Assembly (NCBI GenBank): GCA_050743125.1
Contig: JBOGEB010000124.1
Span: forward strand, 1-12,860
Reading direction: 5' to 3'
Source of the DNA: JBOGEB01 sp050743125
Lineage (GTDB): Bacteria > Actinomycetota > Nitriliruptoria > Euzebyales > Egibacteraceae
DNA length: 12,860 bases
In this document: one piece after another, positions 7,267 to 12,860 of the stretch
How the letters are laid out: the number at the start of each line of letters is the position of its first letter
How positions within the stretch are numbered: the first letter of the stretch is position 1
The notes under the pieces: model-generated
What the model was told of the DNA's origin: nothing
Database searches by the model: none
The model's input: the letters and a program-made list of their open reading frames with translations, nothing else
Position numbers and translations under genes: made by a program

Positions 7267-9309
7267 ATGCCGCAACGAGACGCGCTGGTGGCGGTGGTCG
7301 GCCCGCTGAGCGGGCCGAGGGCCGCGTGGGGCGAGCTGCTCACCGCAGGTATCGCCGCGGTGCCGCACGCGCCGGTGCGGTGGGAGCTGTTCGACGACCG
7401 AGGGGAGGTCGCCGAGGCCGTTGCCAGGGCACAGGAGGTGGTCGCCGACGGTGAGTTCGCCGCCGTGGTCGGCCACTTCAACAGCATGGGCGCGCGGGAG
7501 GCGCTGCCGGTGTACCGGGCGGCGGGCCTGCCGGCGCTGCTGCCGCTGGCCACCGCTCCAGGGCTGCTGGAGGGCATGGCCGGCACGGCGCTTCGCCTGT
7601 GCCCGGACGACGTCGGCCAAGCGGCGGTGATCGCGCGGGCCTGCCGGGAGCGCGGGCAGCACCGGCTCGCCGTGGTGCACGACGGGAGCGGCTACGGCCA
7701 GCGGCTGGCGGCGCTGGTACTGGCCGCCGCCGGCCCCGACCTGTCCGTGCTGGTGCACGAGATGCTGCCGGAGGAGCCGATAGACGGGGCCGTGGTGTTC
7801 TGCGGCGTTCACCACCGAGTGGCCGAGCTGCTCCGCCGAGGGCACCGACCAGGGCAGGGTGGCCTGGTCCTGGTCACCGACGACTGCGACGTCCCGGAGT
7901 TCGCCGAGCTGGCCGGACCGGCCGCGTCGGGTGCGCTGGTGGCCCGGCTGGCCGGTGGCGCGCCGGGGCGGGCGGCGGCGGCCTTCGCCGCGCTGGCCGG
8001 CGCGTTGGCCAAGCATCCTGGGCACCGGGGCGCAGCCCTGCTCGACGCGGTGCGCGGGGAGCTGGCAGACGAGCTGGGCCCCGACGGCGACCCGATCGGC
8101 GGATCCTCGGGAGCCGGCTGGGAGGTCGTGCCGGTCCCGCCCCGGACAGGCCACCGCGGAGCAGCTCATCGGGGATCAGGCGTCGAGCGGCGCTACGACG
8201 TTGCCGTGGTGGGCGGGGGCGTGGTGGGCCTGGCGACCGCGGCCGAGCTCGCCGAGGTCGGCGCGCGGGTGGCGCTGCTGGACGCCGGCTCCCCGGGATC
8301 CTCGGCGAGCGCTGTGTCCGGCGCGCTGGTGCGGGCGTTCGAGCTTGGCGAGCTGGAGCGGGACCTCGCGCTGCGCGGTTTTCAGCTCCTGTGGGGTCGA
8401 CCCGAGCTGGCGGTGGCGTACGGATTCCACCGCACCGGAGGGCTGGTGCTGCTCGGCGCGGATCACCTGGACGCGGCGGCCACCGGGGTGGCCGCGCTGC
8501 GGGCGGCCGGTGTGACGGCCGAGCTGCTGACCGTCGGCGAGCTCGCCCAGCGGTGGCCTGATCTGGACAGCGCCGGACTGGCAGGGGCGGTGTGGGAGCC
8601 GGACGCGGGCTACGTGGTGCCCGCCGTGGCGCTGGCCACCCTGCTGGATCGCGCCCGGCGGGCCGGAGCGGCGGTGCTGCCCTCGCGGCGGGTGCGCGGG
8701 CTGGCGGCCGGACCGGAGGGCATGGCGGTCTTGGACGACGGCGCAGTGCGCGCCGAGGTCGTCGTGGTGGCCGCCGGATGCGCGACCCCTGAGCTATGCG
8801 GCGAGCGGTGGCCGGCCGACCGACCGGCGCGGACCAAACGCATCCGATACGGGATCTTCGAGCGCGGTGGGCGGCGGCTGCCCACGGTCGTCGACCTGAC
8901 CACCGGCGTGTGGGGCCGCCCCGATGGCCGCGACGGGTTCTTGGCCGGCCGCCCCGTCGAGGAGTGGGACGTGCCGGTGACGGCCGGGACGGAGCTGACC
9001 GGGGAGCAGGCCGAGTGGATTCGGGCCGGAGCCGGTCAGCGGTTGCCTTTCCTGGTCACGGCGGAGCTCTTGGCCGGCAGGTTCGGCACGGATCTCTACG
9101 TGCCCGGAGGGCCGGTGTTGGGCGTGGTCCCGGGGACGCCGCGGACGGTGGTGGCGGCCGGATGGTCGGGAGCGGGATTCAAGACCGCCCCGGCTGCGGC
9201 GGCACGCGCTGCCACGGCCGCGCTCGGGCTGCTCGGCGCACCGTGTCACCGCAGGTGCGAGGGAGGTCACAGCCTCCAGGAGACGGAGGCGGCCGGGTCG
9301 GGCGCGTAG
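7267..9309 (+). CDS. Fusion of a periplasmic-binding-protein-like domain and an FAD-dependent amine/amino-acid oxidase
   Basis: A 680-residue two-domain protein. Residues about 5-290 resemble leucine/branched-chain substrate-binding proteins (type 1 periplasmic fold: VVGPLSG at 10-16, FAAVVGHFNSMGAREALPVY at 64-83), but there is no signal peptide or lipobox, so it should be cytosolic. Residues about 308-660 form an FAD oxidoreductase of the D-amino acid/glycine oxidase (DAO) family: DVAVVGGGVVGLATA at 311-325, the acidic end of the ADP-binding fold at Asp339, and a C-terminal FAD-closing motif GWSGAGFKTAP at 632-642. No usable start with a well-placed ribosome site lies between the domains, so the fusion looks genuine. 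ATG 7267 follows the MetRS-like stop by 6 nt. In hydrazine pathways an FAD enzyme of this family oxidises the N-N-linked lysine adduct and releases the hydrazino acid; I infer that role here. The binding domain may hold the substrate or regulate the oxidase. Confidence 0.82.
   Translation: MPQRDALVAVVGPLSGPRAAWGELLTAGIAAVPHAPVRWELFDDRGEVAEAVARAQEVVADGEFAAVVGHFNSMGAREALPVYRAAGLPALLPLATAPGLLEGMAGTALRLCPDDVGQAAVIARACRERGQHRLAVVHDGSGYGQRLAALVLAAAGPDLSVLVHEMLPEEPIDGAVVFCGVHHRVAELLRRGHRPGQGGLVLVTDDCDVPEFAELAGPAASGALVARLAGGAPGRAAAAFAALAGALAKHPGHRGAALLDAVRGELADELGPDGDPIGGSSGAGWEVVPVPPRTGHRGAAHRGSGVERRYDVAVVGGGVVGLATAAELAEVGARVALLDAGSPGSSASAVSGALVRAFELGELERDLALRGFQLLWGRPELAVAYGFHRTGGLVLLGADHLDAAATGVAALRAAGVTAELLTVGELAQRWPDLDSAGLAGAVWEPDAGYVVPAVALATLLDRARRAGAAVLPSRRVRGLAAGPEGMAVLDDGAVRAEVVVVAAGCATPELCGERWPADRPARTKRIRYGIFERGGRRLPTVVDLTTGVWGRPDGRDGFLAGRPVEEWDVPVTAGTELTGEQAEWIRAGAGQRLPFLVTAELLAGRFGTDLYVPGGPVLGVVPGTPRTVVAAGWSGAGFKTAPAAAARAATAALGLLGAPCHRRCEGGHSLQETEAAGSGA
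9262..9290. terminator. Competing GC hairpins in the convergent overlap (possible bidirectional terminator)
   Basis: GCCTCC at 9272-9277 pairs with GGAGGC at 9285-9290 across a 7-nt loop, and GGAGG at 9262-9266 can pair with CCTCC at 9273-9277 instead. They lie where the rightward operon and the leftward regulator gene overlap tail to tail. No T tract follows on either strand, so an intrinsic terminator of the classical kind is not shown; actinomycete terminators often lack one. Confidence 0.3.
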
Positions 9310-12300
9310 GCGACGAAGGTTCCTGTCCTGACGCTGCGGGCCAAGTGGTCCCCGAGCTCGGCGTCGTGCGCCGCGATGCGCCGGATGGCGGCCTTGATTG
9401 CCTTGGTGACGCTGACCCGTGCCCGCTCGGCGTCGGTGGCCGCTCTGCGGTCGCGCCCGCCCAGGCCGACCGCCTGCGCGAGCTGCTCGGTCAGCGCGTC
9501 GATCTCCAGTTTCGCGCGGGCGACGCGCTCCTGGTCCCCCCAGCGTTCGGCCTCCTCCAGCTCGGAGGCCAGCTCGGTGAGCCGCCTGCGGTACGCAGCC
9601 TTGGCTTGCGGATCCAGAATCGCTTCCCCCCGAGCCGACAACGACATGCGAGCAGGCTCGCCACGGGCGGAGCTGGCCGTGCGGCCACTCGCCCAGGTGA
9701 CGAGGTCGAGCGCATGAAGCTCGTGGCCGGGCCGTGCGAGCAGGCGGGCGAGGTAGGTGAGCCCGAGCATGTCCTTGAGCCGGAAGGAGCCAGCCCGGTA
9801 CGCGATCGTCCAGTACTCGCCCTCCTTGAGGAAGACGCCTTCCCGCACGGCCTTGGAGCCGAGCGTCTCCGAGGATTCCGCTTGCGGATCGCCCGGCGCG
9901 TTGGCCGCAAGGCCGCTGTGCTGGGGCTGAAGCTGCAGCCGGATGCCAAGCGCCCGGGCGGTGGTGACCGCGCGGGCCAAGTGCTCGTGTGCCCGTTCAT
10001 GGTCGTCTGGCCGCCCGCGGGCAAGCAGCACGTGGGCGTACTGGTAGCGGCTGTTGGCCATGAAGGGTGCGGCGCCGATGCGGGCGTTCATTGCCATGGC
10101 CGCTTCGAAGTGGCGCGCTGCGTCGTCCCAGCGGGCCGTCGTGGCGGCGAGCAGGCCGAGGTAGTGCGCAACCGGACCGGCGCTGCCGATGCCGATTCGG
10201 CTCAGCCGGACGGTGGAGGCCTCATGAGGCAGCAGGAGCTCGTACAGTTTCGCCGCTGCCCGCGTGTCGCCGAGCGCGGTGCAGGTGAGCGCGTGGAAAA
10301 CCAGGTTGCTCACCCAGGTGAAGTCGCGGGGCAGCCCGGCGAAGTCATCGACGGCAAGACGTTCGAACTCGACCCTGGCCTCCTCCTTGCGACCTGCTTC
10401 GGCCAGCGCGTAGGCCAGGCTGGCACGCCATCCTGGGAGCGCAGGGTAGCGGCCCACCTGCTCGCGTAGGAGGCCCTCGAGCTCGTCGTAGCGTCCCTGC
10501 GCGAAGCGGATCATCCCGAGCGCGAGGGGGAAGAAGACGGTGGCGCCTTGGTGGTGGACGCGTTGCCCGAGGGCACGCCCCTCCTCGGCCAGCCGTTCGG
10601 CCTCCTCGAAGCGGCCAGCGAGCGTGGCTTGGGTCGCCCGCAGCAGGGGGACGTGCCAGCGGTAGTGGAGCTGCCGCAGCGCTGCGGTCATGCGGTCGTA
10701 GGTCTCGATCTCCGCGTCGAGCGCTGGCATGTCACCCAGCTCGAGCAGGTTGCCCATGCGCAACGCACGGCCTTGGAGGGCCAGCGCACGATCGCCCGAC
10801 CGCTCGGCGAGCCGCACCACCTCGGTCGCGATGTCCAGCCGTTCTGCGGGTTTTGCGCTCCCCCAGATCGCCACGTGCCACTCGTAGAGCACCGCCGCCA
10901 GCGTCACCGGATCGCCGATCCGTCTGGCCATCGCGACCGCCTGCTCGCTCAGCATCCTCCGGCGTTCCAGCAAGGGCGTGAACAGCAGCGCCTTGGCCAG
11001 CCGGGCGAGCACCCGAGCCCGCAACGCGCTGTCGACGTCGCCGAGCGCCTCCAAAGCCTCCTCGAGCAGGTGGACCTCGAGGTCGTCGACGATCCCCGAG
11101 GTGAACTCCACGCCAAGCCCCAGAGCGGCCCGGGCGAGCAGCTCCCCCGCTCCCATGCTTTTGGCCAGGGCAGCGGCCTGCTCGTAGGTCGCGCGCGCCG
11201 CGGGGAGCTGGCTTGCGGCCATCTGCGCCGTGCCCAGGTCGAGCAGCAGCTCGCAGCGCTTGACCGCCGCCGTCGGCTCGGTGGCCTGCAGCAGCTGCAA
11301 GGCATCGGTGAAGTGGCTTGCTGCCTCTTCGTAGGCGAGCAGGTCAAGGGCGTGCTGTCCGGCTCGGCTTGCGTACTCGACGGCCTTGGCGGCATCCCCG
11401 GCGCCCGCGGCCTTCCCGAAGTGGTAGGCGAGCTCGGCAAGGTGACCCTCGATCTGCTCGCGGCAGCGCTGCTCGATGGCCTGGCCGGCGAGGCGATGCA
11501 GGCGTACCCGCTGGAGTGGGCGCAGCTGCTCGTAGCAGACTTCGCGCACCAACGCGTGGGCAAACCGGTACCGCACAACCGCTCCTGGCAGCTCGTCCAC
11601 CAGCCGGGCGGCGGTCGCCTCCTCCAGGAGCTGGATCTGGCGCTCACGGGTCAGACCGGCCAGCGGCGCGACGAGGTCAATAAAGAATTCGTGGCCCATG
11701 ACCGCTGCGGTGCTCAAGAGCTCGGCGCACAGAGGCGACAGCTGGCGAAGCCGGCGCTCGAGCACGTCACGAACCCCGTGCGGGACCCCGAGCGCCCTGA
11801 GCTCGAGGCGGTCAGCGTGGCGGAGCCGTCCTTGCGAGGCCAACAGCCGCACGACCTCCCGCACGAAGAGCGGATTGCCGTCGGTTGCCTGTTGAATTGC
11901 GGCGACGAGTCCCTGATCCGGCTGCTCGCAGGTCACCAGGGTGATCAGCTGGGCGACCTCGGCCTCCGAGAGCCCGCGCAACAGGATGCGTTGGTGCTCG
12001 CTGGTCAGCTCGCCGAGGAGCTCGGCCAGGGGGTGCGTTCGGGTGAGCTCGACATCGCGGTAGGTGCCGACGACGAGCAAGCGGGCATCGCGCAGCTCAC
12101 GGGCAAGGAACCGCAGCAGCAGCAGGGAGGGTCTGTCGCTCCAGTGGAGGTCGTCGAGGATGACCAACAGGGGCTGCGCAGCCGCGGCTTGCTTGAAGCA
12201 GGTGACCACCGAGTCAAACAGCCGAAAACGGGCCTGTTCAGGATCAAGAGCGGGTGGCGTAGGCATCTTCGCGACGCGCTCGGCTACCTCTGGCACGAGC

Positions 12301-12674
12301 CTTGCCACCTCGGCGGCGTCGTGGCCGAGCTCAGCCGCGAGAGCCGCCTGGTCACGGTCCCGCACATGGGCACGGAGAAGCTGAATCCAGGGCCAGAAGG
12401 CCGGAGCCCCGTCGGTCTTCCCGCAACCGCCCCACAGAGCTCGGGCGCCCGAGCTGACCGCGTATGCAGCGAGCTCGTCGACGAGGTGGGTTTTGCCGAT
12501 CCCTGGCTCACCGCCCACCAGAACGAGCAGGCCGTGCCCGGCGGCGGCGGTGTCCATCGCGTCCTTGAGCTCACGCAGGTCATGGTCACGGCCGACGAAG
12601 GCTCGCCGCGCCAGGCGAGCTGTGCACAGATTGGCAGACATCCAGATTCGCAGGCACCCTGTTCGCTTCTTCAA
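9267..12674 (-). CDS. Large STAND-type ATPase regulator with TPR-like middle and conserved C-terminal domain
   Basis: An 1135-residue protein in the LuxR/MalT-like or guanylate-cyclase-associated ATPase class. After FVGRDHDL (26-33) comes Walker A GGEPGIGKT at 54-62, then Walker B LLVILDDLHWSD at 169-180, so the N-terminal 330 residues form a nucleotide-switch module. A long alpha-helical middle (about 400-930) looks like TPR-type repeats rich in Ala, Leu and Glu. The last 200 residues have a coiled-coil-like stretch and a conserved end (GGRDRRA from about 1072 to the terminal VSWRL) known from many actinobacterial ATPase regulators; I see no standard LuxR helix-turn-helix. The longest start is TTG 12674, with a G run about 10 nt upstream; ATG 12641 (1124 residues) is equally plausible. 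It converges on the biosynthetic operon and overlaps it by 43 bp, so it may be a pathway regulator or an unrelated neighbour marking the cluster edge. Confidence 0.78.
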   Translation of the reverse strand: MKKRTGCLRIWMSANLCTARLARRAFVGRDHDLRELKDAMDTAAAGHGLLVLVGGEPGIGKTHLVDELAAYAVSSGARALWGGCGKTDGAPAFWPWIQLLRAHVRDRDQAALAAELGHDAAEVARLVPEVAERVAKMPTPPALDPEQARFRLFDSVVTCFKQAAAAQPLLVILDDLHWSDRPSLLLLRFLARELRDARLLVVGTYRDVELTRTHPLAELLGELTSEHQRILLRGLSEAEVAQLITLVTCEQPDQGLVAAIQQATDGNPLFVREVVRLLASQGRLRHADRLELRALGVPHGVRDVLERRLRQLSPLCAELLSTAAVMGHEFFIDLVAPLAGLTRERQIQLLEEATAARLVDELPGAVVRYRFAHALVREVCYEQLRPLQRVRLHRLAGQAIEQRCREQIEGHLAELAYHFGKAAGAGDAAKAVEYASRAGQHALDLLAYEEAASHFTDALQLLQATEPTAAVKRCELLLDLGTAQMAASQLPAARATYEQAAALAKSMGAGELLARAALGLGVEFTSGIVDDLEVHLLEEALEALGDVDSALRARVLARLAKALLFTPLLERRRMLSEQAVAMARRIGDPVTLAAVLYEWHVAIWGSAKPAERLDIATEVVRLAERSGDRALALQGRALRMGNLLELGDMPALDAEIETYDRMTAALRQLHYRWHVPLLRATQATLAGRFEEAERLAEEGRALGQRVHHQGATVFFPLALGMIRFAQGRYDELEGLLREQVGRYPALPGWRASLAYALAEAGRKEEARVEFERLAVDDFAGLPRDFTWVSNLVFHALTCTALGDTRAAAKLYELLLPHEASTVRLSRIGIGSAGPVAHYLGLLAATTARWDDAARHFEAAMAMNARIGAAPFMANSRYQYAHVLLARGRPDDHERAHEHLARAVTTARALGIRLQLQPQHSGLAANAPGDPQAESSETLGSKAVREGVFLKEGEYWTIAYRAGSFRLKDMLGLTYLARLLARPGHELHALDLVTWASGRTASSARGEPARMSLSARGEAILDPQAKAAYRRRLTELASELEEAERWGDQERVARAKLEIDALTEQLAQAVGLGGRDRRAATDAERARVSVTKAIKAAIRRIAAHDAELGDHLARSVRTGTFVAYAPDPAASVSWRL

Positions 12675-12688
12675 AGAAGGGGATCCCC
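12666..12688. promoter_or_regulatory. Two adjacent palindromes over the start of the regulator gene
   Basis: CTTCTT-CA-AAGAAG (12666-12679) is directly followed by GGGGATCCCC (12679-12688). Both are perfect inverted repeats. The first covers the TTG 12674 start codon, which would be natural if translation really begins at ATG 12641. They could form an operator or a leader hairpin that limits translation. No experimental or comparative support is available. Confidence 0.3.
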
Positions 12689-12860
12689 CGGATCAAGCCC
12701 GTGATACAGGCTTCTCCGAAGCGTTACTTAAGATTAAGACAAATCAGGCAAGTCGGATTGCGTGGCTGCGCGGCGGGACAGCTTGGACTTTGGGCTCGCC
12801 GAGCCGGAAAGCCGCAGCTCAAGGAGTCAGTCGATTGCTACGGGGTAGTATCCGGAAGGT
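12689..12860. promoter_or_regulatory. Gene-free upstream region of the leftward regulator with an AT-rich patch
   Basis: I find no supportable gene here. Positions 12721-12750 are only about 37% G+C, against a far richer surround, and contain CTTA-AGAT-TAAG (12727-12738). A hairpin GCTTC-TCC-GAAGC lies at 12710-12722 and a 13-bp palindrome GGCTCG-C-CGAGCC at 12793-12805. The AT-rich patch is the best place for a leftward promoter: TTGCCT on the minus strand is a weak -35 candidate, but no good -10 sits at the right distance. Short reading frames at the right edge are too small to call. Confidence 0.35.

Noticed and set aside
8796..10469. Rightward open frame of 557 codons spanning the convergent junction
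   Set aside because: It runs across two genes with clear motifs in other frames, and its composition is low-complexity Arg/Gly/Ala.
10548..12704. Long rightward open frame of 718 codons opposite the regulator gene
   Set aside because: It is the mirror of the leftward ATPase gene, is rich in Gln, Arg, His and Gly with no recognisable motif, and arises from the high G+C content.
1..12860. tRNA or rRNA genes, CRISPR arrays, insertion sequences, or NRPS/PKS modules
   Set aside because: No cloverleaf, repeat array, transposase or carrier-protein motif was found on either strand by reading.

Overview
The window reads as high-GC actinomycete DNA: strong G/C bias at third codon positions, GTG and TTG starts, tightly packed genes with 4-nt overlaps, and protein families typical of actinobacterial secondary metabolism. 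I cannot name the species or the compound.

Layout. Positions 1-9309 hold one rightward gene train that looks like a single operon: (i) the last 36 codons of a gene cut by the window edge (1-111), whose tail resembles flavin-dependent ornithine/lysine N-monooxygenases; (ii) a PP-loop ATP-pyrophosphatase (141-1673); (iii) an MFS exporter (1759-3009); (iv) an ATP-grasp carboxylate-amine ligase (3040-4314); (v) a dimethylarginine dimethylaminohydrolase (DDAH)/arginine deiminase-like amidinohydrolase (4347-5321); (vi) a stand-alone small cupin (5318-5677); (vii) a methionyl-tRNA synthetase (MetRS) paralogue (5674-7260); and (viii) a periplasmic-binding-protein-like domain fused to an FAD-dependent amine/amino-acid oxidase (7267-9309). 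Genes v, vi and vii overlap by 4 nt each and viii follows after 6 nt, so v-viii are probably translationally coupled. A very large leftward STAND-type ATPase regulator (9267-12674) converges on the operon and overlaps its last gene by 43 bp. The final 186 bp (12675-12860) hold no gene I can support, but contain an AT-rich patch and several short palindromes, consistent with the control region of the leftward gene.

How the genes may work together. The cupin, the MetRS-like ligase and the FAD amine oxidase, together with an upstream amino-acid N-hydroxylase, are the parts list of the known hydrazine-forming (N-N bond) machinery, such as Spb40 and its partners for s56-p1, Tri26-28 for triacsin, and PyrN/ForJ for the pyrazole C-nucleosides. 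In those systems N6-hydroxylysine is esterified by the MetRS-like domain with a second amino acid, the cupin rearranges the ester to an N-N-linked adduct, and the FAD oxidase cleaves the adduct to a hydrazino acid. Here the cupin and synthetase are separate genes in the order of the fused enzymes, and the oxidase carries an extra binding-protein-like domain. The PP-loop enzyme, ATP-grasp ligase, DDAH-like enzyme and exporter would then tailor, ligate and export a hydrazine-containing amino acid or small pseudopeptide. This pathway reading is inference from family recognition; the final product is unknown.
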